8,035 bases of DNA, taken from contig JAVEZY010000046.1 of assembly GCA_034002745.1 (NCBI GenBank), positions 1 to 8,035 on the forward strand, in the 5' to 3' direction. This document shows positions 1 to 6,426 of this stretch, piece after piece. The notes beneath the pieces were generated by a model, which had not been told where the DNA came from, did no database searches, and was given only the letters and a program-made list of their open reading frames with translations. This DNA comes from JAITWN01 sp034002745. Lineage in GTDB: Bacteria > Pseudomonadota > Gammaproteobacteria > SZUA-140. Within the stretch, counting starts at the first letter, position 1; the number at the start of each line of letters is the position of its first letter. The position numbers and the translations under genes are program-made.

Positions 1-1385
1 CCCCCGTCCTCCGGCAGCAGAATTGCGTCCTCGTCACCAGCGCACACACCGGGTTTGCCGATGACATCCGCCGCAAACCTTCGCGCCAGCCTGAGTATCG
101 GAGCCGTGTTGCGATAATTCAGCTTCAGAACCGTGGTGCGACCCGAAGCCTGGATGCCGAGCTGTTTCCATACCGGGCGCGACCTCCCCTTGTAGATCGC
201 CTGGGCGTCGTCATAGACCACCATCAGAGAGTTCGTCTGCGGACTCACCATCTTCGCCGCCAGTGCCAGCCACTCCGGCTCGAAATCATGTGCCTCGTCG
301 ATCAGCACCGCCTCGTACTGTCCGGCCGGGATCAGCCCTCTCTCGACACCCTCGATTACAGCCTTGACTCCTGCCTTCAGGCGTTCCTCATAATCCGGAA
401 TCTCTTCTCTACTCGGCGCCGGCAGGTCATAGTTGCGCAGCATGCGCCAGCACCATGAGTGAAAGGTAGAGACCTTGACACGGTCCTCGACGCCCCGGTC
501 CTGCATGGCGTTCTCGAGGCGGCTCGCGATTCCGTTGCCATAGCACAGGATCAGCACCGGCCGGGTCGTGGCGCGAGCGATGAACTCCGCACGGAATGCG
601 AGGATCAGCGTCTTCCCCGATCCGGCGACGCCGCGCACGATGCGGTGGCCGCCGCCCAGGCTGCGCGCCACCAGCTCCTGTTGCATATCCATGACTGCAA
701 GGATGCGATCATCAGCCGGCCCGTCACCTTCCCGCGACTGATCGAGCGACATGGCGATCTGGTTGACGCGAATCTCCGGAAACAGCAGCGCCCGGATCCG
801 GTCGATCTGCGGCATGGACAGCGCCTTCCCGCCGTTTGCCGGCGCCAGCGCCCAGAGATGCTCGCGAAATACCTCCGGATCCGCGCCTTCCGACATCTCA
901 TCGCGGAAGATGCAGCGCCCAGGCGGGAATACCTGATGCAGATCGGTCTGGTCGAACTGCCGGCGGGTGATGTTGGGGAAAACCACACCGATACCTGCTG
1001 CCACGGCCGGCCGCCCCTTGCCGCCTCCATCCCCGGCGAGCAGCAGCGGGTCCCGCTTCAAGGTATCCAATACGTTGAACATATAGGCTCGAGCCTGTTC
1101 GAACGGATTGGCCACAGTCACCAGCCCACGAGAAGTGAGCAGCTCGACGGACATCTTCGTCGCCTTGCTGATGGAATCCAGCCGCCAGTCCTTGACCTCC
1201 AGCACCACGATGCCACGTCGCGGATGGAGCACCACGAAATCCGGATGCCGCCCGAACGGGCCGACCGGCAGGTTATGCCAGACCCAGGCGTTGTCCTCGA
1301 GGAAATCCTTCAGACGTTCGGCCAGACGCAGCTCACCGCGTGTATCGAAGCGCGCCGCGCCGATCGAAGGAATGAGAGTCGCCAT
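1..1385 (-). CDS. NERD-domain nuclease / UvrD-like SF1 helicase (3' end cut by window)
   Basis: Read by hand from the reverse complement: 461 codons are open from an ATG at 1385 to the window edge, so the C-terminus is missing. Residues about 12-130 form a NERD (nuclease-related, PD-(D/E)XK fold) domain: HPD at 47-49 and LEVK at 62-65 give the D49...E63-x-K65 catalytic pattern, with E18 upstream. From about 225 a superfamily 1 helicase core follows: Walker A GVAGSGKT at 252-259, motif Ia STFHSW at 306-311, Walker B LIDEAHD at 361-367 (DEAH rather than the DExQ usual in UvrD), motif III YDDAQ at 391-395 and motif IV LNYRNT at 422-427. Motifs V and VI lie outside. The expected role is ATP-driven DNA unwinding coupled to DNA cleavage; the substrate and pathway are unknown. 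The start is the first ATG after an in-frame TGA about 45 bases upstream, with only a weak GTGGGG ribosome site. Family assignment is firm; a repair or defence role is inference. Confidence 0.9.
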   Translation of the reverse strand, partial: MATLIPSIGAARFDTRGELRLAERLKDFLEDNAWVWHNLPVGPFGRHPDFVVLHPRRGIVVLEVKDWRLDSISKATKMSVELLTSRGLVTVANPFEQARAYMFNVLDTLKRDPLLLAGDGGGKGRPAVAAGIGVVFPNITRRQFDQTDLHQVFPPGRCIFRDEMSEGADPEVFREHLWALAPANGGKALSMPQIDRIRALLFPEIRVNQIAMSLDQSREGDGPADDRILAVMDMQQELVARSLGGGHRIVRGVAGSGKTLILAFRAEFIARATTRPVLILCYGNGIASRLENAMQDRGVEDRVKVSTFHSWCWRMLRNYDLPAPSREEIPDYEERLKAGVKAVIEGVERGLIPAGQYEAVLIDEAHDFEPEWLALAAKMVSPQTNSLMVVYDDAQAIYKGRSRPVWKQLGIQASGRTTVLKLNYRNTAPILRLARRFAADVIGKPGVCAGDEDAILLPEDG

Positions 1386-1790
1386 GGCCCCACTAACCCC
1401 GGAGACCGGCGGAACCTGTCGGCTGCTTCACCACATGCGCATCAGCGTTCACTGTCGTCTCCCCATCGAACAGGCGTCACCAAGCTCATCGAGCAGCGTG
1501 AATCGACGCCGCCACGGACTCCGCTTCAGCTCACCGGAACACCCATTCCGGTTGTCCGCTGTGCGAATGGTTAGTCGGCAGATGGGAGATCTTCTGTAGT
1601 CTTGCAAGGGCAAGGTACGACGCCGCAACAGCGATGGCTCGCGGCCACAGGCGGCAAAGTCGGTGGATCGGGTGCTCGCAACCTGCGGCGCGTCAGGCCC
1701 GGCAGGTGATCACGGAAACAAGGTGAAGGGAGGACGGCGCCTCAGGGCGCGGCGTCGGAATTGAGGCAAGGGCAAGTCATGCCCAGGGCA
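1386..1790. other. intergenic region upstream of the NERD helicase
   Basis: About 400 bases separate the helicase start from the cspA terminator. No convincing gene or RNA is seen. Long plus-strand frames that reach into it are antisense shadows of the helicase. The only suggestive item is a 19-codon minus-strand frame, 1452 down to 1393. It starts with GTG behind GGGGAG (six-base spacing) and stops with TAG seven bases before the helicase ATG, so it could be a leader peptide or chance. No good sigma70 promoter was recognised by eye, although the helicase should have its own because a terminator lies upstream of it. Confidence 0.4.
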
Positions 1791-1819
1791 GAAACAAAAA
1801 CCCCGCCATGCGGCGGGGT
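1791..1819 (-). terminator. intrinsic terminator of the cold-shock gene
   Basis: On the minus strand, the 7-bp G/C stem CCCCGCC / GGCGGGG (1818-1812 with 1807-1801) closes a GCAT loop; A1819 and T1800 (minus-strand sense) add one more pair. It is followed directly by TTTTTG and a further T-rich run (1800-1791). This is a textbook rho-independent terminator, 36 bases past the cspA stop codon. It should insulate the NERD helicase from cspA transcription. Confidence 0.92.
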
Positions 1820-1854
1820 CGTCGTATCCATCCGGCAAATACCGGAAAGATGGT

Positions 1855-2052
1855 TCAGGCGGCTCGCACGTTCGCAGCCGCACCCTCGGCACCCTGCTCG
1901 ACGTCGAACGTCACTGCCTGGCCATCGGTCAGCGACTTGAAGCCGTTGTCCTGAATGGCAGAATGATGCACGAACACATCCTTGCCGCCGTCCGCAGGAG
2001 TGACAAATCCGAAGCCCTTGAAGTCATTGAACCACTTCACTGTTCCGTTCAT
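1855..2052 (-). CDS. cold-shock protein, CspA family
   Basis: A single cold-shock domain of 65 residues, the normal length for the family (about 65-70). It is a small cytoplasmic five-stranded beta-barrel that binds single-stranded RNA and DNA and melts RNA secondary structure. The N-terminus reads MNGTVKWFND; the RNP1 motif KGFGFV is at 12-17 and RNP2 VFVHH at 26-30, so the surface aromatics W7, F8, F14, F16, F27 and F38 are all present. The C-terminus, with VEQG and ANVRA, is typical of proteobacterial Csps. The frame stays open 20 codons upstream, but this ATG is chosen because the cold-shock fold starts there and a GAGGTG ribosome site lies about 10 bases before it; the upstream residues match nothing in the family. 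It is monocistronic, with its own leader and terminator. Cold induction cannot be told from the protein, since many Csp paralogues are constitutive or stress-induced, so no specific csp letter is given. Confidence 0.96.
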   Translation of the reverse strand: MNGTVKWFNDFKGFGFVTPADGGKDVFVHHSAIQDNGFKSLTDGQAVTFDVEQGAEGAAANVRAA

Positions 2053-2061
2053 CACGGTATA

Positions 2062-2118
2062 CACCTCATTGAATGTTGAATTGTGATGGATTGCAGGCCA
2101 TTCAGAAAACATTCATTG
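2062..2118 (-). promoter_or_regulatory. cspA 5' leader hairpin abutting the ribosome binding site
   Basis: In the minus-strand transcript, CAATGAATGTT (2118-2108) can pair with AACATTCAATG (2077-2067): 10 of 11 positions, one A-A mismatch, closing a 30-base loop. The 3' arm ends on the first G of the GAGGTG Shine-Dalgarno (2067-2062), so the structure would sit against the ribosome site. Structured 5' leaders that change with temperature are known for E. coli cspA; that this one acts the same way is inference. A weak promoter guess upstream is TTGATC at 2151-2146 with GTTACT at 2128-2123 (17-base spacing), too poor to call. Confidence 0.4.
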
Positions 2119-2241
2119 CGGGAGTAACCGTGAAAAACCAGGAAGGATCAAGCCGCGTATCGTCGGTCATGCCGATGCAGAGCCCCAGGGGAATTCGGAC
2201 CCTGCTGCCTCATTCAGGGCTTGGGATCAGCCAGCTTGCGG

Positions 2242-3693
2242 TCATCCCGCTTCCCGGAAATACCTCACCACCTCTACCATCGCCCAGGTATCCCTCTCGC
2301 AATAACGAAGCAGCGCTTCCCGCAGCTCTGTCCGCCGTTCTGGCGAGGTATCCTCGCGCAGCACCTCCCCGAACGCCTCCTGCGCCATGCCACCGTCTGC
2401 GACCGGCAGGTCCGAATACGACAGTTGTGGAGCGATGGTCGGCAGCACTGCCTTAATCGACCAGGATCCCCGCATCTCCGGGTGATAGTAGTGATCCCGG
2501 GCGATGGGCAGCAGGTCGACGATGCGCTCGGCGGCTGCACGCAGCGCTAGCGCAAGGTCCGGAAAAACTTCCGCCAGACGCAGCATGCAGCCTCGTTCGA
2601 ACGCGGCGTTGTAGACGAAGACCGTGCCACTGGTTCCGAGTGCATCGATCAGCGTCGATGCGAAGGTGCGACGCGGATCACCACCGCCTTCGGCGAGGAA
2701 TGCCCGATGCTGGATTTTCCCATCCTCATCCTCGATATGGCATGACCACTGAAAAGGGATCTGCTCATAGGGCCGCGTTCCGGCCCAGATAGGCACCACG
2801 AACTGGATGGTTTCGAAGTCGATGTAGTAGTACGGCACCGGCAACGCAGCTAGCTTATGGCTCACGGCCGGATCCAGCCACGGCCGGCCCGAGCATGTCG
2901 CCGCTACGATGCGCCGGTGAAGCTCCCTGTCGAGGCGCTCGAGCGGAATCTCGCGAAGGTCGTTGAATCCCTCTTCCCGCAGGCGCGCGGCGCGACTCCC
3001 GTTCCGCGGCAGGATCTCGGGCGGAAAGCTGTCGGAATCCTCGGGAGCACAGAAGGCGAGATACGGACACTCGAACGGATCCCCGCAGTGATCTCCCGGC
3101 GCGGTATCCGGATCATCGCCCGCGAGTGTCGTGCGCGCGGCATCGATCCAATCCGGAACGGCAGTCTCCAGGTCCGACACCTCGTCCGTCACGTCCACGT
3201 GATCGAGGAGGCCCTGATAGCGTCCCCCTCCGGGATAGACGAAGCTGGTGTCGACATGGGCGATCTCGATGGCTGAAACCGGGATTCCCGCCTGCCGAAC
3301 TACCCAGGCCTGAACTGCGACATCCGCAAGGTGATACTCCTTCACGCTGGCCGCCGACTTCACCTCGGTCATGCGCCAGCCGCCCGCCTCGCGCCGCATC
3401 AGGTCGGCACGAACAAGCACGCTCTCCGCCTGGTACGTGCCTTCGAAGAGGATTCCCGCGCCATCGGCATGATGCGCGGCGGTCTCTCGCAGCGCCCGTG
3501 CCAGATCATCAGCCGCGATCAGAACGCCTTCAGGCTCGAAGGATCGTGCGACTTCCCCGAGCCGTATTCCGGCGGCGAGCCGGGACGACGAGCCACCGCT
3601 CCGGGAGCCGAGCTCCGGCCGGTATACCTGCAGCCAGAGCCTGCGGGGACACTGGAGGTTGGCCAGGATACGGGACTTGGAGAGATGCTGCAT
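2242..3693 (-). CDS. DUF2779 protein: Cas4/RecB-like nuclease half plus DEDDy-exonuclease-like half
   Basis: A 483-residue protein that starts with the family signature LSKSR..LxxLQCPRRLWL. The N-terminal half looks like a Cas4/RecB-type PD-(D/E)XK nuclease: E84, D97 in VRADLM, E110-x-K112 in MTEVKS and Q128 in a downstream helix. Cys15 pairs with a C-x5-C-x5-C cluster (C203, C209, C215), the layout of a 4Fe-4S site as in Cas4 and AddB. The C-terminal half (about 287-483) is DUF2779: IDFET at 291-295 (Exo I, D292 and E294), the GTRPYEQIPFQWS stretch around 305-317, YNAAFER at 361-367 (Exo II-like, with Glu where Asp is usual), D393, and YCERD at 464-468 (Exo III, DEDDy type). All key positions for both nucleases seem intact. 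Its biological role is unknown to me; DNA end processing is inference. The start codon is fixed by the family N-terminus, but no Shine-Dalgarno precedes it. The gene stands alone, about 190 bases before cspA on the same strand. Confidence 0.9.
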   Translation of the reverse strand: MQHLSKSRILANLQCPRRLWLQVYRPELGSRSGGSSSRLAAGIRLGEVARSFEPEGVLIAADDLARALRETAAHHADGAGILFEGTYQAESVLVRADLMRREAGGWRMTEVKSAASVKEYHLADVAVQAWVVRQAGIPVSAIEIAHVDTSFVYPGGGRYQGLLDHVDVTDEVSDLETAVPDWIDAARTTLAGDDPDTAPGDHCGDPFECPYLAFCAPEDSDSFPPEILPRNGSRAARLREEGFNDLREIPLERLDRELHRRIVAATCSGRPWLDPAVSHKLAALPVPYYYIDFETIQFVVPIWAGTRPYEQIPFQWSCHIEDEDGKIQHRAFLAEGGGDPRRTFASTLIDALGTSGTVFVYNAAFERGCMLRLAEVFPDLALALRAAAERIVDLLPIARDHYYHPEMRGSWSIKAVLPTIAPQLSYSDLPVADGGMAQEAFGEVLREDTSPERRTELREALLRYCERDTWAMVEVVRYFREAG

Positions 3694-3700
3694 GGGGAAG

Positions 3701-3706
3701 ATTATG
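3701..3706 (-). promoter_or_regulatory. possible -10 element placing transcription start at the DUF2779 ATG
   Basis: The minus strand reads CATAAT (five of six matches to TATAAT), preceded by TG, and it ends seven bases before the A of the DUF2779 start codon. No -35 hexamer was found at 16-18 bases. With the missing ribosome site, this suggests a transcript that starts at or very near the ATG. Confidence 0.3.
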
Positions 3707-3788
3707 CACCGTGATGCGAAAGAGTGAGTGACAGGGGATATTTCGGCCTGGACTCGACAGCGATGCTTAGCCCATTGGCATTAGATCT

Positions 3789-3824
3789 GACACCCCAATC
3801 AACGCGCTCGACAGCACCAATCAA
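3789..3824. repeat. short direct repeat upstream of the DUF2779 gene
   Basis: GACA(C)CCCAATCAA-type copies occur at 3789-3802 and 3810-3824. The shared core CCAATCAA recurs exactly 22 bases apart (3795 and 3817), about two helical turns, on the same face of DNA. A third, inverted GATTGG lies at 3859-3864. This could be a regulator site about 100-130 bases upstream of the DUF2779 start, or chance. Confidence 0.25.
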
Positions 3825-4142
3825 ATCCGAGACCCTGCTAGACGCTGGTCTATACCCCGATTGGACCATAAATGACCACCCACACACAGAACCCCTCGAT
3901 GAAGTTCTGGGAGCGCTGAGGGACGCCGGCGGGGCACGAAAATGAAGCTGCCCTATCTCATCCTGGTCATGCGGCTGCTGGGGATCCGTTCCGATCGCCG
4001 AACAAAGCTCGGCGCTCATCGTTCCATGGCTCAGGACCGGAACGGCAAGATTGCCCTCGGGAGGAGGTCCCAGCTTCCGGGCATGGTCAAAGGATATGTG
4101 CGCTGCTGCTCTTCTCTCGTTCATCAACGCTCGGAAGGAATT

Positions 4143-4655
4143 CTAGAAGTACTCGGTCTTCGCCCCCGGCATATAGATCAGATCCGTGTCCCCGAAATCG
4201 TGGCCGAGCTGGGAGATCAGGGTGGTGATCTGTCCGCGATGGTGAGTCTGGTGATGGAACAGATGGGTGAGGACGACGCCGAGCGGCAGCGTCACTTCGG
4301 TTTTCTTGAGGAAGGAGACGTAGATCACCGGATCCGGAAGACGGGACGGCTTCAGCCCGGAGATCAGATCTGCAATGTGGCCATCCGTTATTTCACGTTC
4401 GCGCCTGAGCTCATCGAAGTCCGCGTACAGCTGCTGGTCGAGCGAGCGGATCCTGAATTCCCTGCCGGTGATGCGGCCGAGCCAGAGACGATCGACCAGC
4501 TGCAGATGATTGAGCGTTCCATGGACGGAGCGGAAGAAGGCACCGAGATCACGCTTGCGTTCATCGTCCGGAATGCCGGCGCAGACCTCGTACAGCTTCC
4601 GGTTCATCCAGCGCGCATGATCCGCCATCAGACGCAGAAAGCTCATCTCGTGCAT
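4143..4655 (-). CDS. DinB-family (DinB/YfiT four-helix) protein
   Basis: A 170-residue protein of DinB fold, a four-helix bundle that usually binds a divalent metal through three histidines; the family includes bacillithiol/mycothiol-type thiol transferases and many members of unknown role. Visible landmarks are an N-terminal helix with WMNRKLYE at about 16-23, the central SVHGTLNHLQLVDRLWL segment at 43-59 (likely metal ligand H50), and HLFHHQTHHRGQ at 131-142, giving the second and third ligands (H135 and H139) in the classic H-x3-H-R-G-Q form. It is therefore probably metal-competent. The frame extends to a GTG at 4670, but the ATG at 4655 is preferred: GGAGGAG stands right before it with good spacing, and this site overlaps the extended version. 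It is the last gene of a four-gene operon, 15 bases after the LysE-type exporter. DinB is a fold name here and does not imply an SOS function. The reaction is unknown. Confidence 0.9.
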   Translation of the reverse strand: MHEMSFLRLMADHARWMNRKLYEVCAGIPDDERKRDLGAFFRSVHGTLNHLQLVDRLWLGRITGREFRIRSLDQQLYADFDELRREREITDGHIADLISGLKPSRLPDPVIYVSFLKKTEVTLPLGVVLTHLFHHQTHHRGQITTLISQLGHDFGDTDLIYMPGAKTEYF

Positions 4656-4670
4656 CGTTCTCTCCTCCAC

Positions 4671-5267
4671 TCACACCCAGAACAGAATGGCGGTCAGCGC
4701 CGATAGTGTCGCCATGACGCGGTTGAGACGCTGCCGTGAAACCGCATCGTGTACCAGCGAACGCAACCAGGCGCCGCTCGCCGCCCATATGCTTATGCCC
4801 GGCAACGCCGCGACGGTGAATACGAGGCCCGCCACCACTACCCGCCCGGCGTAGTCATCGCCGGCGGGAACAAAGGCCGCGATGACAGTGGTCGCCATTA
4901 CCCAGGTCTTCGGGTTGACGAACTGAAATGTCATGGCTTCGAAGAACCCGATCGGTCGCGCGGATTCCACCGATCTGATCGCGCTTGCGCTCCAGAGACG
5001 ATGAGCCAGCCACAGCATGTAGATCGTACCCGCGACCTTCAGCACGGTCTGCAGCTCCGGGAAGCGGGCGAACAGCGCACCGAGTCCGGCTCCGACCAGA
5101 CAGATCTGCAGCATTACCCCGCTCAGGATGCCGGCCATGTGCCGGCCGGTACGTGACAGGCCGAAGCTCAACCCCGATGACAAGAGCAGCAGATTGTTCG
5201 GCCCCGGCGTGAGCGTCATGACCATGCTGTAGAGCGCGAGAGCCGATAGGACTTCCATCGACGTCAT
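4671..5267 (-). CDS. LysE/RhtB-family amino-acid exporter
   Basis: An inner-membrane protein of 198 residues with about six hydrophobic segments, the standard size for LysE/RhtB translocators, which export amino acids or related metabolites by proton antiport. Family marks are TPGPNN at 20-25 after the first helix, a glycine-rich second helix (45-66), KVAGTIYMLWLAHRLW at 77-92, and FQFVNPKTW at 114-122 (the conserved F-x-NPK motif). The substrate cannot be read from sequence. The start is set at ATG 5267 because GAGGG lies six bases before it; an ATG six bases upstream (5273) directly touches this ribosome site. That site overlaps the stop of the preceding membrane protein gene (nine bases between genes), pointing to translational coupling. 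It is the third gene of the operon that faces the MocR-type regulator; MocR genes are often found beside transporters, which supports a shared amino-acid or amine theme. Confidence 0.93.
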   Translation of the reverse strand: MTSMEVLSALALYSMVMTLTPGPNNLLLLSSGLSFGLSRTGRHMAGILSGVMLQICLVGAGLGALFARFPELQTVLKVAGTIYMLWLAHRLWSASAIRSVESARPIGFFEAMTFQFVNPKTWVMATTVIAAFVPAGDDYAGRVVVAGLVFTVAALPGISIWAASGAWLRSLVHDAVSRQRLNRVMATLSALTAILFWV

Positions 5268-5276
5268 GAGCATCCC

Positions 5277-5876
5277 TCAACGGATCGGCGTGATCGATGC
5301 CGCCAGCGGCCTGCGCCAGACCATGATTGCGATCAGTCCCACACATGCCATCGCCATCGCGCCGGGGAACAGCGCGGTAGTCAGCGTGATGCGATCCATC
5401 GCGGCGATGACCAGAACATTGCGCAACATCATCACCACGTAGAAAGTCATCGATTCCGAGAACGGCTGCGTCCAGGTCTTGCGCAGGGTTGGACCAAAGC
5501 CAAGGAGTTCGATCAGCGTGATCAGCCAGATTGCCCAGAAGGGATCTTCCATCCAGTGCCACAGTGGCATGGCGGCAAGCGCCGCGATGAAGAACAGCCG
5601 GTCGGATATGGTGACCGCCACGTCCGCGCGATTGATCCACGCCAGGATCGCGATGAGCAGCGTCACGCCAGCGGAGAAGCCGATCACGACAGCTCCCGCT
5701 CCCCCCCCTGCGTGCAGCGTGGCGAGAAAGGCCACGCTGGTATTGATGCTCCAGATGACCCAGGAGAAGACATGCGGCCGCGTCTGGCCACGCAGGATGG
5801 ACAGGATGTACGGCAGGAAGGCGATGCAGGTGATGATCGCCGCAAGCACGCCGAGCCAGGGCCGCAGTGCATCCAT
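5277..5876 (-). CDS. seven-helix PQ-loop-like integral membrane protein
   Basis: A 199-residue, very hydrophobic protein. About seven membrane segments are visible (roughly 7-27, 37-54, 59-80, 92-107, 112-130, 143-160 and 167-187). Two halves look related: FLPYILSILRGQTRP at 20-34 followed by a Trp/Ser-rich helix, and GFGPTLRKTWTQPFSES at 126-142 followed by a helix. Each half carries a helix-ending proline (P22, P129) and a basic loop. This resembles the PQ-loop/SWEET arrangement of two three-helix bundles and a linker helix. I infer a membrane carrier or sensor, substrate unknown; an uncharacterised membrane family outside the PQ-loop clan is the alternative. The ATG at 5876 follows the stop of the upstream gene by 12 bases, with GAGG and AAGG nearby as ribosome site. 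Co-transcription with an exporter suggests that it handles the same or a related compound. Confidence 0.75.
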   Translation of the reverse strand: MDALRPWLGVLAAIITCIAFLPYILSILRGQTRPHVFSWVIWSINTSVAFLATLHAGGGAGAVVIGFSAGVTLLIAILAWINRADVAVTISDRLFFIAALAAMPLWHWMEDPFWAIWLITLIELLGFGPTLRKTWTQPFSESMTFYVVMMLRNVLVIAAMDRITLTTALFPGAMAMACVGLIAIMVWRRPLAASITPIR

Positions 5877-5888
5877 GACCTTGAAGCC

Positions 5889-6242
5889 TCAGCCTGGATA
5901 CAGAGCACGGGCGCGCCGGACCATGCCGCTGGCGTCGAACTCGAAATATTCAGCCGTCAGGCCGAGATGCCCGCGGTACAGAACGACCAGGCAGTCGATG
6001 CCCTCAAGCACATCGACGAACTCGAAGTGGAGATCCGGAAGTCGTGAAAGACCAAGCTGCCAGTAGGCCCGCACCGCATCCTTGCCAATCAGCTGGCCGG
6101 AAGGCTTTCCTGCAAACTCGCGTATGAGGGGGGATGAAAACTCGAAATCGTCGCGATAGTGCGCCAGGACCGCCTCCAGATCATGGGCGTTCCAGGCATC
6201 GATCCAGCCGAGGGCGAATTCCTTGGGGGATCTGGCCACCAT
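5889..6242 (-). CDS. NTF2/SnoaL-like protein
   Basis: A 117-residue cytoplasmic protein with the alpha+beta cone fold of the NTF2-like superfamily (SnoaL/DUF4440 type), which contains isomerases, dehydratases, hydrolases and non-catalytic binding proteins. The opening helix has WIDAWNAHDLEAVLAHY at 13-29, followed by DDFEFSSP at 31-38, GKDAVRAYW at 53-61, and beta strands ending in EYFEFDASGMVRRARALYP. This pattern and length are typical. No catalytic set can be assigned with confidence. The start is ATG 6242, with GGAGGG eight bases upstream; a TTG six bases further up (6248) stands too close to that site. It is the first gene of the four-gene operon and directly faces the MocR-type gene across a 261-base intergenic space, so the operon promoter should lie within 6243-6430, although no hexamers are clear by eye. 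Confidence 0.85.
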   Translation of the reverse strand: MVARSPKEFALGWIDAWNAHDLEAVLAHYRDDFEFSSPLIREFAGKPSGQLIGKDAVRAYWQLGLSRLPDLHFEFVDVLEGIDCLVVLYRGHLGLTAEYFEFDASGMVRRARALYPG

Positions 6243-6426
6243 GGTCAATTCCCTCCTTACAAGCCCCGAACTTCGCTGCTATATGAAAAGAGCCCCTCCC
6301 TGGGCACGCGGCGATCGAATCGTCAGGCTACCGCTCTCCTCCATGCACAGGCGCCTCAATCCTCACCTGATGGCTTGCAGTCTAGGTCGGAGAAGGAGAA
6401 CAATACAGATCCAGATATCGAGAGCT

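Larger units (their letters stand above)
3694..4142. other. gene-poor gap with a doubtful 73-codon frame
   Basis: Between the DUF2779 start and the DinB stop there is no recognisable gene. The stretch of roughly 3760-3910 is richer in A and T than its neighbours. A plus-strand frame from GTG 3724 to TGA 3945 encodes 73 residues with an acidic, helix-like C-terminus (EPLDEVLGALRDAGGARK) and no family I recognise. It lacks a good ribosome site and does not share the G/C-ending codon bias of the flanking genes. Its TGA overlaps an ATG (ATGA) that opens a 254-codon frame, but that frame runs antisense through DinB and is rejected. A minus-strand frame at 4127-3702 is low-complexity and also unconvincing. 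The gap may be a decayed gene or plain intergenic DNA. No clear terminator for the DinB operon was found in it. Confidence 0.35.

Noticed and set aside
459..1574. 371-codon plus-strand frame
   Set aside because: It lies antisense to the NERD helicase, which has intact catalytic motifs; the peptide has no family pattern and is a GC-rich shadow.
1710..1892. 60-codon minus-strand frame
   Set aside because: It overlaps the cspA 3' end and runs through the intrinsic terminator.
1..3693. CRISPR-Cas locus suggested by the Cas4-like domain
   Set aside because: No repeat-spacer array and no other cas gene; the C-terminal DUF2779 region marks a different family.
3702..4127. 141-codon minus-strand frame upstream of the DUF2779 gene
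   Set aside because: No domain, no ribosome site, irregular composition; more likely chance in a gene-poor gap.
3942..4706. 254-codon plus-strand frame whose ATG overlaps a stop as ATGA
   Set aside because: Most of it is antisense to the well-supported DinB-fold gene, and the part outside shows no recognisable protein.
4855..5640. 261-codon minus-strand frame
   Set aside because: It overlaps two membrane protein genes in another frame; its His/Arg-rich composition is typical of a shadow frame.
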